DNA of 64,000 nucleotides. Origin: Schoenoplectus triqueter. Its lineage: Eukaryota; Streptophyta; Magnoliopsida; Poales; Cyperaceae. The position numbers and the translations under genes are program-made. The stretch's first letter is position 1, and each line of letters starts with the position of its first letter. Shown here piece by piece: positions 37,179 through 47,129 of the stretch. The stretch covers positions 1 to 64,000 of the forward strand of contig CAXKVV010000040.1 in NCBI GenBank assembly GCA_964058805.1. Reading direction: 5' to 3'. The notes under the pieces were generated by a model, which saw only the letters and a program-made list of their open reading frames with translations, did not search any database and was not told the origin of the DNA.

Positions 37179-37973
37179 TACGATGACCTGGAATTTGCGT
37201 TTTGTTTTTGCTTCATTGAATGTTATATGTTTGAATTATTTTTCTAATATATAAATCCAGGATATTCGTAATGGCAAGCTATCGTGTCCTGCCGTTTGCT
37301 GTTTCTCACATTTTTATTATTAATTGTAGCAGTAAAGTCGAACAATTATCCTTTGCTAGTTACCTTTGTTAGTCACATAACATTTACATCTGGCTGCATG
37401 GCTGCTTGTGCTGGGCTTAGTCTTGACTCTTGACTCTTGTGTGCGAGTAAACTACTTTTTTTCACATTGTAGAATCATGTGTGAGGAGGGTAAACTACTT
37501 GTTCTCACTAAACTCAGCTCTTCTTCAATTCTCCATGAACGAGGAATAAGGAGATTGATTAGTTCCTGAATGTAGCCGTAATCGGCTAGACCGGAAAAAT
37601 TCGGAAACTTGCATGGCATGCTAACTGGTAAGATGACTAAGATCATATCATCATTCAATATTCAATATTCATTCATATGCTGATATGCAAATGCAACGCC
37701 CGCCGCGACATACGCTGTCAGAGAATTTAGGATAAGGTGAGGATGGGAGGGCGTTGTCTGAAATTCAATTCAAAAAATTCAATTTAGTCGGAGTCGCACG
37801 CATCTCAAAGCAACTCGCCCAATCAACCGTGCGATCCGCCAATCCATGACATTAGCCCATTATCAGATTAATTAATATATTCTGGGTGCGTATATATTAA
37901 CCCCTTAATCAGAAATATCCGATTACTAAACCCGATTACATAGATGATATATTCTCTTCTTTCGCTCTTATCA
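37179..37973. other. 3' region of PHYLLO, then MULE target site
   Basis: No gene is seen. AATATATAAA at about 37247 could serve in polyadenylation. The left TSD of the MULE begins at 37974. Confidence 0.5.
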
Positions 37974-37982
37974 TTTAGTCTG

Positions 37983-38110
37983 CAGTTTTTATTATAAATA
38001 ATAATTATTAAATTAATATTATTAATAATAAGACTGATAACGGTTAAATTCTAAAAATACGAATCGTAACGCGCCACTGGCACTGGCGCGGGTGAAACGC
38101 GCAGCATACC
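37983..38110 (+). repeat. Left MULE TIR and subterminal palindromes
   Basis: About 108 bp matches the complement of the right end (CAGTTTTTATTATAAATAA, TAATATTATTAATAATAAGA, AAATACGAA). It then passes into GCGCCACTGGCACTGGCGCG and GAAACGCGC. Confidence 0.9.
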
Positions 38111-38114
38111 TGCG

Positions 38115-38270
38115 CTCTGTTGAGAGGAGAGAGAAAGAGAGAAAGGAAGAGAGAGAGAAAGAGAGAAGGAGAGAAAGAAAGAGAGAAAGAGAGAGGAAGA
38201 GAGAGGAAGAGAGGGGAAGAGAAGAGAAGAGAAGAGAAGGAAAGAGAAAGGAAGAGAAGAGGAGGAAAAA
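38115..38270 (+). repeat. Purine-only tract, ~150 bp
   Basis: A run almost exclusively of A and G on the plus strand (GAGAGGAGAGAGAAAGAG style), close to the left TIR. The open frames over it (Glu/Arg/Lys repeats and their Ser/Leu/Phe shadows) are artefacts of composition. Confidence 0.9.
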
Positions 38271-38324
38271 AACGTACGCGAGCATTTCTGTGTTTGGATT
38301 TTGCAATTAAAGGTAATTTTATAT

Positions 38325-39440
38325 AAATATAATTTAATTGTGTAGATTAATTATAATTTAATTTAATTATGTAGATTAATTATAATTTAATTTAATTGTG
38401 TAGATTAATTATAATTTAATTTGATTGTGTAGATTAATTATGTAATTAATTATAATTTAATTTAATTATGTAATTAATTATAATTTAATTTAATTATGTA
38501 GATTAATTATAATGTAATTGTGTATATTATAATTTAATATAATTATGTAGATTAATTATAATTAATTTAATTGTGTACATTAATTATAATTTAATTTAAT
38601 TGTGTAGATTAATTATGTAGATTAATTATAATTTAAATGTGAAATTATGAAGATTAATTATAATTTAATTATGTATATTATAATTTAATTTAATTTAATT
38701 GTGTAGATTAATTATAATTTAATTTAATTGTGTAGATTAATTATAATTTAATTTAATTGTGTAGATTAATTATATTTTAATTTAATTGTGTAGATTAATT
38801 ATGTAGATTAATTATAATTTAAATTTGAAATTATGTAGATTAATTATAATTTAATTATGTATATTAAAATTTAATTTAATTTAATTGTGTAGATTAATTA
38901 TAATTTAATTTAATTGTGTAGATTAATTATAATTTAATTTAATTGTGTAGATTAATTATAATTTAATTTAATTGTGTAGATTAATTATGTAGATTAATTA
39001 TAATTTAAATGTGAAATTATGTAGATTAATTATAATTTAATTATGTATATTATAATTTAATTTAATTTAATTTAATTATGTAGATTAATTATAATTTAAT
39101 TTAATTATGTAGATTAATTATGTAGATTAATTATAATTTAAATGTGAAATTATGTAGATTAATTATAATTTAATTATGTATATTATAATTTAATTTAATT
39201 TAATTGTGTAGATTAATTATAATTTAATTTAATTGTGTAGATTAATTATAATTTAATTTAATTATGTAGATTAATTATAATTTAAATGTGAAATTATGTA
39301 GATTAATTATAATTTAATTATGTATAATATAATTTAATTTAATTTAATTTAATTGTGTAGATTAATTATAATTATAATTTAATTTAATTGTGTAGATTAA
39401 TTATAATTTAATTTAATTGTGTACATTAATTATGTATATT
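38325..39440 (+). repeat. AT-rich minisatellite inside the MULE
   Basis: About 1.1 kb is built from TTAATTGTGTAGATTAATTA / TAATTTAAT units of about 29 bp with variants (ATGTAGATTAATTA). A longer-range repeat of roughly 180-240 bp includes TTTAAATGTGAAATTATG and TAATTATGTATATTATAA and recurs near 38600, 38800, 39000, 39130 and 39280. Two levels of periodicity indicate repeated unequal exchange or slippage. It lies between the left TIR and the start of the PMD gene, so it occupies that gene's promoter position. Confidence 0.9.
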
Positions 39441-39634
39441 AATTGTACGTTTAATTGAAGATTAATTGTACGTTTAAATGTGAAGATTAATTCTAGATTT
39501 ATTTATTATTTAATTATAGATTAATTAGGCTTTTAATTGTAGAATTTATTGTTTATTTAATTATATGATAGATAGATTAAAAATGAAGTACAATAATTAT
39601 AAATTAATTATGAAATGAATTTTTTTACTAAATA

Positions 39635-42425
39635 ATGGCAGGCGAGCAACGAAATGACAATATCATAATTTATCTCCCTGAAGACAAACATCGGACACAT
39701 TATAGTCAGGCAGAGGTACATTATATTCTTAAAAATAATAATAAAATACATATATATGAGAAGCTAATTATGAAATGAAAATTACAGAGAGATAATAATA
39801 TCATTCGTTTCCGCACTCACCGTCCCACGATACCATACATCTCGCACATTCAGAGTAGGTTGCGACTTATGAGATTTCTTCATCTCGCCAGATTGCGTGA
39901 GATTTATGTCCAAGAAGCGGAAGCCCGTAACTTAAAGATTGATACGGGTTTATTAAGCGTGTTGATAGAGTTTTGGAGGCCAGAAACTCATACATTTCAC
40001 TTCACTTTTGGCGAGATGACCGTGACTCTAGAGGTAAATAATAAAATATTATTAATTTAATTACAAAATTAAAAAGATGGTATAGTAATATAATTTTTTT
40101 TAGGACGTCGCATGTCTGTGGGGTTTATCCACCATTGGTGAGCCGGTGATTGGATATACTGATGGAGATTTTTCAGCATACATCCGTCAGTTATTTGGGC
40201 AGGATGATATATCAGCATTCTGCAAAGATGGGAGGTAATTTATTAAACTGTACAAAAATTTAAATTTTTTTCGTTCACAAACTGTGATTAAGCTAAATAT
40301 AAAATTTTGCAGGCGTTCTATTTCCCTACGAGAGTTACGGTCCCACTTTGATCACGCTCCAGAGGCAGACGATCATCAGGGTCTTAATCAATATGCGATC
40401 GGTTTTGCTTTGGAGTTGGCGGGGTGTATCATATTCCCCGACAACAGTGGAGACTCAGTACCGGCGTTTCTTCTGCCGATTTTGACGGTAAGTATTTTAA
40501 GGATTTTAAAATAATTTATGTTTCATAATTAAATAATTTTATTACTAATATTTAATTTACAGGAAGATTTACAATTCGGTAGAAGAAGAAATTGGGGCGC
40601 TGCGGTACTTGGTTATTTATATCGGCGTCTTGATGTGGCATGCCAAGGACTGACGAGGAGTATTGGTGGTCCGTGACTTTTGTTGTTGTTGTGGAGCTGG
40701 ACGCGTTTGCCCCCAGCTCGTCCATTACCTACCTCAAATGCATTCATTTTCAGTGACTAGGGTACACCGGACCGTGATAGTTGTGCGCCTTTTGGCAGGT
40801 AATAATTTAATTTAAAAATAATCAATCAATCGATGAAAATATATGTGTAATCACTAATTATAATTTGAACTGATAATAGGAAATGGACGCTTGATAAGAA
40901 CAGATATCTCAATCCGTCACACGTCGGTGTGAAGTACGTGAGGGATCAGCTGATTATGCTGTCACACACGCATGTCAATTGGAGGCCGTACGAGTCGGTT
41001 CGTCACTTATTGCCGACATGCGTAGACGACTCTATGGACTCGTATACTTGTCGGCTTCCACTTATTTACTTTCCGATAGTAGAGTGGTACTATCCGAATC
41101 GGGTGAGGCGACAGTTCGGCTTACTTCAGTCAGTACCGCCTCCACTTCCCGAGGTATTCTACCATTTATAATTTTTATATGTATTATTTCTTATACTAAC
41201 TATTTGCACAATTATACTAACTAATTTTACAGGCATTTCTGGAGGAGCATCAGAAATTATCTGCGCTTGGATTCAAGAAAAAAAATATGAACTGGAGACA
41301 ACATAATCAGGCGTATGTAGACATATGGAATGAGCTTCCTCCACGAGACCCGGATGAAGAAGAGTGGGATGCGGAGGACTATAGGAGGTATCGACGGTGG
41401 TATGATTTATATGGAGCCGCTAGTGCTCCACTTGATCCGAGTGATGTCGTACCTCTTATACCTTCAGCAGCGGAGATCCCTGACATTGGCTACATTCCTC
41501 ACGTACCTCACAGACAGCGCACGGTATATTAAAATTTATAAAATTTATATATCTATATGAACTATTCGGTAATAAGTAATATATGTATGTAATCATTGTA
41601 TAACAGATCGCTAGAGTTACAAAGAGTGCACTGAAGGCGGTCCGATGGGCGGTCACTAGGGGATGGAGACGGTTTGGCAAGATTTCGCTCGCCGATTGCA
41701 AGGGGCATTTTGAGAATGCAGGCATGCCTCATAAGATGGACGAGCTTCTTACGGCGGCAGGATTACCCACGGATATTGATGCTATTCCGGATTCGACGGG
41801 TGATACTGAGACTGCACCGACTCCATCCACTACTCATCCACCGCATTTCCCTTATGAGACTGCTGACTTCACGTCTCTCCTCGACAACGTAAGTACTGTA
41901 CACCTTGATTTCAATGATTTGAATTATATTAATAGCATAATTTAAATAATTTAAACTGTATTAACAGATGTCTGAGAACTACGATTGGAACGAAGTTATG
42001 GCTAGGTTGTATGTTGAGTTTCCCGATCCATCGGGTGCACAGTTCTCGGATCCATTCGGCACTCAGCATTTCTCACAGACCCAGCAGATACCGATGGATC
42101 ATGTACCGCAATGGGATCCGCAGTACGGCCAACATTATGATCCAGCCCAGTATGGTTATCCTTCTGGGCCTGGAGAGTCATCGCATATCCAGGATGATGC
42201 TGCAGAGCCTGCACAGACACGAGATTTCACTCCACTTGCTCATGGTCGGGAGCAGCGTGACGTTCATCCGCCTCCTCGATATACACCTAGCGTTGTTAGT
42301 TGTTTGTTCTACAACTTAGTCAATATTAATTGTTTACAAAAAATAAGCAGCTCACTGATATACCGTCTTTATTTTTACAGACACGTCCGAGAGCACGTCG
42401 ATATGTTAGGCGTCGTCAGGAGTAG
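39635..42425 (+). pseudogene. Plant mobile domain (PMD, MAIN-like) gene carried by the MULE, with two in-frame stops
   Basis: Ten exons can be traced: 39635-39715, 39788-40033, 40104-40234, 40313-40487, 40563-40798, 40880-41153, 41233-41523, 41607-41888, 41968-42294 and 42381-42425. The translated order matches plant mobile domain proteins: [61 protein letters not shown], the WSWTRLPPARP stretch, FSD-GTPDRDSCAPFG, RYLNPSHVGVKYVRDQL, WRPYESV, then PLIYFPIVEWYYPNRVRRQFG. A tail of acidic and Pro/Gln-rich sequence ends RRYVRRRQE. Exon 5 contains TGA at 40674-40676 and TAG near 40762, both inside the conserved domain, so this copy cannot make a full product. Host PMD proteins (MAIN, MAIL) act in meristem maintenance and transcriptional silencing. 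Transposon-borne versions are known. Confidence 0.85.
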
Positions 42426-42554
42426 TTTATATGTTGTTTTTTTATTATGGATATTGTTTTGTTTTGTATTATTTTATGATGGATTTTCTATGTTATTTTT
42501 TTATTGTTGTATTATTTATTTTATTGTGGTTATATTTTATTATGAATTTTCTGC

Positions 42555-45025
42555 TTAAATACAACATATTTTCTGCTTAAATAGAACATAACCTTGCTTA
42601 AATACAACACACATATAGTACAAAAAAATAAAACATACATCATTTTTTTTCTTCCGTGTGAAAAAATTTAAGATTCTACCTCCAAAATTATTTCCTCTAG
42701 CACCCCTAGTTGAAGCATTGACAGCTTGTCTTTCTTGATCATGACCAGTTGAGAATCTCGTTGATTGCAAGGCATCTCGAGAAGTTTGAGTTATTCTGTT
42801 GTTATCTCTTGGATCATAACTAGTTGAGTGTCTCGCTGATTGCAAGGTATCTCGAGAAGTTTGAGTTATTCTGTTGTTATCTCTTGGATCATAACTAGTT
42901 GAGTGTCTCGATGATTGCAAAGTATTTCGAGAAGTTTGGATTCTTCTGTTTGTTGTGGGACTTGAAGCCCTACTCCTATGCCGTCCTGATTGTAATGTAT
43001 CCATTGGAAGTGGGTCACGACTCATTTCATCTCTTCGATATGACCCACCTTCAGAAGACTGTATATTTCTCGTTCTACCTCGACCCCGTATCCTGCCCTC
43101 CATCTCATCCATTACCATTCGACGTCTAACCTTCGCACGCCGACCAATTTTTATCAGTTCTTTATCTGGTATTATAGTTTCTCCAAGATATGGCGGCCAA
43201 ACTTGTTGATCACCGTAACAATGAAATTGTCCGGACCAAGTATTCAGTAGGTGAGCTGTATTGTATCGCTCATCTATGAAACCGTACACATCAAAGTTTC
43301 TATGTTGGCATACAGCAATTACGTGAGAGCAGGGTATCCCAGTCAGTTGAGGTTTTTGACAATCACACGTGCAGTGCGGTTCCGGCAATTGTGGGTCATC
43401 TCGAGTGCGTCGTTCACTCGAAATTGTAACAGTGTACTTGAAAGGTCCATACCCTCCACTCTCGATCCTCTCACCAAGCACATGAACCTCATATTCTCCT
43501 CGAGCAGTTCCGAGTGGAATTACGTTCATACGAGCTGTAATTATTGAAACAAATACAAAAGGTATCACGATATGTTCAAAATTTTGTAAAATATAGTAAA
43601 ATAATATCAACACGAACCTGCTTTGTCGTCACGTTTTGCCAAGATGTCATCAATTTTTTTTGGCCATTGCTTGCATGCTCTATGCAGGTTCATTGCTTCC
43701 ATTTCCCTCTTATCGAACCATTTAGCACATTTATACCATGTTCCCTCCACAATTGCTGCAACCGGTAAAGTTCGTTCAACTCTGAAGACGCTATTCAGAG
43801 CTTCAGAACCATTGCTGGTCATTATACCCCATCGATGTCCTCCATCATACGTTTGTGCCCACGAAGCAAAATTAGGAGGTTCTTTATCATCATTTTCTAA
43901 TCTTCTGTCGACTTTTTTTAAAAAATCATAAGCTTTTCTATTTGATTTCCTCAAAATTCGCCATCTTTCTACGAAACGACGCGGTTTCTTTTTGTTCGCT
44001 AGTCTTCTTCGGAAATCATCTCTGAGATTATCTTCTTTCTTTCCAGTTTTTTCGGCTTCCTTATATAAATTCTCTGCGACGTGTTGCATGCAATACCGGT
44101 GTACCGCCTCTCCATGTTGTACAGACCATCCCAAATGCGGTCGCTCAAAAACTCCCTTTATTCCCCTATGACGGTCGGATATAACACATATTTTCATATT
44201 ACATTGGATCACTTCATTACGGACCCATCGCATGAACCAACCCCAATTGTCTACATTTTCTGTATCCACGATTCCAAATGCTAGAGGAATGATTTTATTC
44301 TCTGCATCGTATCCACACGCCATCAATAATCTACCCTTATAACGGCCCGATAAGAATCCAGCGTCAATAGTTATAACAGGCCTTAAATGTTTAAACGCCG
44401 CAATGCACGGTTCATAAGCCCAAACTATGGATTTAAACATTTTTACATTATTATCCGAAGTATCACACGTCAATAATTTAAATTTTGTACCTGGAGTAGT
44501 CCGAGCAATCGCCTCCAATATCTGTGGAAGCAATGTATATGATCCTTCCCAAGTGCCAAATAATTGTTCAATTGCTCTTTCTCGGCCACGCCAAAGTTTA
44601 CCGTACGTCGGTGCCACACCGGGATATTTTGTTTCTATAATCATACCGATTTGTTGAACTGTTAGAGAGAGATCCTTCTTTAAATGTTGTCGAACACATC
44701 CTGCAATCAAATTAGATGTGAGTTGTAAGCGTTTGCGGTCTCCTGGTGGTCTTCTACAGTTGTGGGGGTTTTTATTTGTGATGATCCTCCATGTGGTCGA
44801 GCCCTCTTCAGGTCTAGCGTATAATCTCCAAGGACAACTACCTTCTTTGCATTTCATAATAAGTCGTGTTTTACAACTTTCTTGTACCCAACATTGAACG
44901 TTTTTCCTAACACTCCAATCACAAATTACCCAATTTAAAGCCGATTTAGAAGCAAATATTCTATTTTCAGCTAACTCATCATCGAGTCCTAAAAGATATT
45001 CATTCGCGCCTAAACGGTCAAACAT
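42555..45025 (-). CDS. MURA-type MULE transposase
   Basis: Two exons on the minus strand, 45025-43618 and 43534-42555, join across an 83 bp GT-AG intron in phase, giving about 795 residues. Order: MuDR N-terminal zinc-knuckle-like region (CKTRLIMKCKEGSCPWRLYAR), the FAR1-like LTSNLIAGCVRQHLKKD region, then the DDE catalytic domain with VITIDAGFLSGRYKGRLLMACGYD, VISDRHRGI and HRYCMQHVAENL. The C-terminal SWIM zinc finger is CTCDCQKPQLTGIPCSHVIAVC-like (C-x-C then C-x-H). After it come three tandem copies of a 26-residue unit (TSRDTLQSARHSTSYD ...). The catalytic Asp pair is present and no stop interrupts the frame, so it may be functional. The first residues are uncertain because the frame upstream is shifted (see 45033-45824). 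Confidence 0.9.
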
Positions 45026-45032
45026 CTCAAAA

Positions 45033-45824
45033 TTATTTAACGCTTTCTACGGGATGGTGTCTCTCAGTTCGTCCGGTAACTAACAATGTGGTATCGCATC
45101 TCTGAATTTCCTCATATTCAGATTCATTGATCGAAAAATCCGACTGGTCAGTGTAATCCTCTCCTGTTTCTTCTTCATTTGAATAATACGGACCGCCATC
45201 ATCTTGCTCATCTTGATCATCACTTAATTCCATTATCGTTGGATCAACATTACTTCTGTCATCAATATTATCAGCTAAATTACAGCCAGACGTAGTACTA
45301 CTACTACCGCCAAAAAAATTATATAGTGGCACCGCTGGGTTTGGTTGTTGATAAATTATATTGTTACTGTAAATAACTGGATACGGATATAAATTGGTTT
45401 GATCGTAGGTGGGATAGGAATTGGTTTGATCGTAGGTTTGATAAGAATTGGTTTGATCGTAGGTTTGATAGGAATTGGTTTGATCGTAGGTTTGATAGGA
45501 ATTATTTTGATCGTAGGTTTGATAGGAATTGTTTTGATCGTGGGTTTGATAGAAATTGTTTTGATCGTGGGTTTGATAGGAATTGGTTTGATCGAGGGTT
45601 GGATAGGAATTAGTTTGATCGTAGGTTTGATAGGAATTGATTTGATCGTGAGTTGGATAGGAATTGGTTTGATCGAGGGTTGGATAGGAATTAGTTTGAT
45701 CGTAGGTTTGATAGGAATTGGTTTCATTCTGGTTTGGAAATATTCCCGTCAAAAATTTACTGCCGCTCGGTTGTTCTACAGTATAATTTTCTTCATCGGG
45801 ATTATAATTTAAATCTAGTAGCAT
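45033..45824 (-). CDS. Gln/Tyr/Asn/Ser repeat ORF directly upstream of the transposase
   Basis: Open frame of 263 residues. The first 35 residues lead into 12 tandem copies of a nine-residue unit, consensus NSYQTYDQT (27 bp period, about 45396-45719). Then comes a proline/serine stretch and an acidic C-terminal part (ELSDDQDEQDDGGPYYSNEE). It ends seven bases before the transposase ATG and in a different frame. A one-base shift at about 45035 would continue the frame through ALNNFE into MFDRLG of the transposase. It is therefore either the N-terminal extension of the transposase cut off by a frameshift, or a separate small protein. MULE transposases often have a poorly conserved acidic N-terminus, which favours the first reading. 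The composition is prion-like, low complexity. No function is known to me. Confidence 0.6.
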   Translation of the reverse strand: MLLDLNYNPDEENYTVEQPSGSKFLTGIFPNQNETNSYQTYDQTNSYPTLDQTNSYPTHDQINSYQTYDQTNSYPTLDQTNSYQTHDQNNFYQTHDQNNSYQTYDQNNSYQTYDQTNSYQTYDQTNSYQTYDQTNSYPTYDQTNLYPYPVIYSNNIIYQQPNPAVPLYNFFGGSSSTTSGCNLADNIDDRSNVDPTIMELSDDQDEQDDGGPYYSNEEETGEDYTDQSDFSINESEYEEIQRCDTTLLVTGRTERHHPVESVK

Positions 45825-45899
45825 TTTGAAGAAAAATGAATGTTTGTTGTTTTTGTGGTTGTGAGAAATGAACCGCGGGGGCTGGTATTTATAGCAAAG

Positions 45900-46072
45900 A
45901 TAGGCACCACTGGCACTGGCGTGGTCTGAGGAAACGCGCCACTGCCAGTGGCGCGTTTGTGAAAGACGCCACTGGCAGTGGCGCGGTTTGGTTCGTATAT
46001 TTGGAATTAACCCGTTCTCACTCTTATTATTAATAATATTATTTTATTAATAATTATTTATAATAAAATCTG
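45900..46072 (-). repeat. Right MULE TIR with three palindromes
   Basis: The TIR is 45965-46072. Inside it lie three close copies of the palindrome GCGCCACTGCCAGTGGCGC or variants, at about 45906-45926, 45936-45957 and 45965-45985. Confidence 0.9.
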
Positions 46073-46134
46073 TTTAGTCTGTCACCGCCGGAGCTGCGAA
46101 AGAATAAGAGAGATCTCTTCTTGTGTGTGTGTGT

Positions 46135-46135
<1 letters not shown>

Positions 46136-46191
<56 letters not shown>
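46136..46191 (+). repeat. (GA)n microsatellite abutting a start codon
   Basis: About 27 GA units run directly into the ATG at 46192 and form the 5' leader of the downstream gene. Confidence 0.95.
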
Positions 46192-46195
<4 letters not shown>

Positions 46196-47129
46196 TATTT
46201 GGCACGCTGGTGAGATGGGCGGCTAAGAAGGGGAAGCCGAAGATGAAGCCAATCGAGCTGACGTCACCTCCCGAGCAGACCCTCTCCATCTCTCGCGCTA
46301 TTTTCGATGTCGTCAAAGAGCACGGTCCCCTCACAATTTCTGACACCTGGGACCACGTCAAGGTTTTCTCTCAACACCCCATAATCCCCCTCTGATTCAG
46401 TTGTCTGGTCGTTTTCTATGTGTTTTAACTTTTAACCGTTTGCACACCACATGTTCGATGATATGTCTAAAAAAAAAACGTTTTTGATCAGTCTACTTAC
46501 TATGTAGAGCATTCACATCTACCTCTACTTGTCTCGATTTGAGCTGCCAGTTGAGTGACTTATTTGTATGGTTTTCTCTATTTGATCCCTTAGCTTGTGA
46601 TAACGCCATAACGCCATCAAATTGGGAGAGAACGTCACCTGGTCGATAAGTTGTCTTAATGAAACGTCTTCTATCCCCTTACCCATAAACACTGTCAATC
46701 TTTGTATTTAAGTAGAATATGCAATTTGGCATCTAATTCTGTTTACAACTACCAAATTGGTCAGGAGATTCTGGTTTCAGGGTACTTAAAAAGAAGGAAA
46801 ATAATCAAAAGAATTAGCACTTTTCAAAAAGCATATTTTTCACATAATTAAAATGATGTAACTGTTGTTATTGCATCCTATAATTTTGTACAAAATGAGA
46901 ATAACTTTTGTAACAATGTTTTTCTATTTTTCAGGAAATGGGATTGAGAGGCCTGACAAGCAAGAGGCAAATGAAGATTATGCTTAGGTGGATGAGAGAG
47001 AGGCAGAAACTGAGGCAGATATGCTGTCATAATGGACCTCACAAGCAATTTCTGTATACGACCTGGTTCACTAACCCTAAGAATATGCCTCCATCAAGTC
47101 ATACTAGAAAAGTTGAACCCAAATCATGA
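46192..47129 (+). CDS. Small conserved plant protein, two exons, function unknown
   Basis: Exons 46192-46362 and 46935-47129 join in phase 0 to give 121 residues. It begins MVFGTLVRWAAKKGKPKMKP, contains RAIFDVVKEHGPLTISDTW and then VKEMGLRGLTSKRQMKIMLRW and MRERQKLRQIC, and ends with FTNPKNMPPSSH. The pattern of helices (HGPLT..DTWDHVK.MGL..LTSKRQMK) looks like a small winged-helix fold, and the basic N-terminus would suit mitochondrial import. Both points are inference. I recognise it as a conserved plant protein but not by name. A ribosome-associated mitochondrial role is one possibility. The leader is (GA)n, and the MULE ends 119 bp before the ATG, so the promoter or first transcribed bases have been displaced by 8 kb. 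Confidence 0.8.

Larger units (their letters stand above)
37974..46081. mobile_element. Complete Mutator-like element (MULE), 8,090 bp, with PMD cargo
   Basis: The body is 37983-46072. A perfect 9 bp TSD, TTTAGTCTG, flanks it at 37974-37982 and 46073-46081. Both ends begin CAG(T/A)TTTTATTATAAAT, and the TIRs run about 108 bp (37983-38090 and 45965-46072). The TIRs pass into palindromes of the form GCGCCACTGCCAGTGGCGC. From left to right the element holds a purine-only tract, an AT-rich minisatellite, a PMD gene on the plus strand, a MURA transposase on the minus strand converging on it, and a repeat-rich ORF upstream of the transposase. A 9 bp TSD and long TIRs are diagnostic of the Mutator superfamily. 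Confidence 0.95.

Noticed and set aside
38022..38326. Glu/Arg/Lys-rich plus-strand and Ser/Leu/Phe-rich minus-strand frames
   Set aside because: Pure by-products of the purine tract next to the MULE end.
38325..39440. CRISPR-like array
   Set aside because: Repeats of about 29 bp are contiguous, AT-rich and without unique spacers, in a plant transposon.
45396..45812. Plus-strand Ile/Gly/Leu repeat frame and a third-frame Lys/Pro/Ile repeat frame over the same DNA
   Set aside because: They are antisense and off-frame shadows of the 27 bp repeat. Only the minus-strand NSYQTYDQT frame has non-repetitive flanks that fit a protein upstream of MURA.
46074..46361. Minus-strand frame with a long Ser-Leu repeat
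   Set aside because: Antisense of the (GA)n leader and exon 1 of the small gene at 46192.
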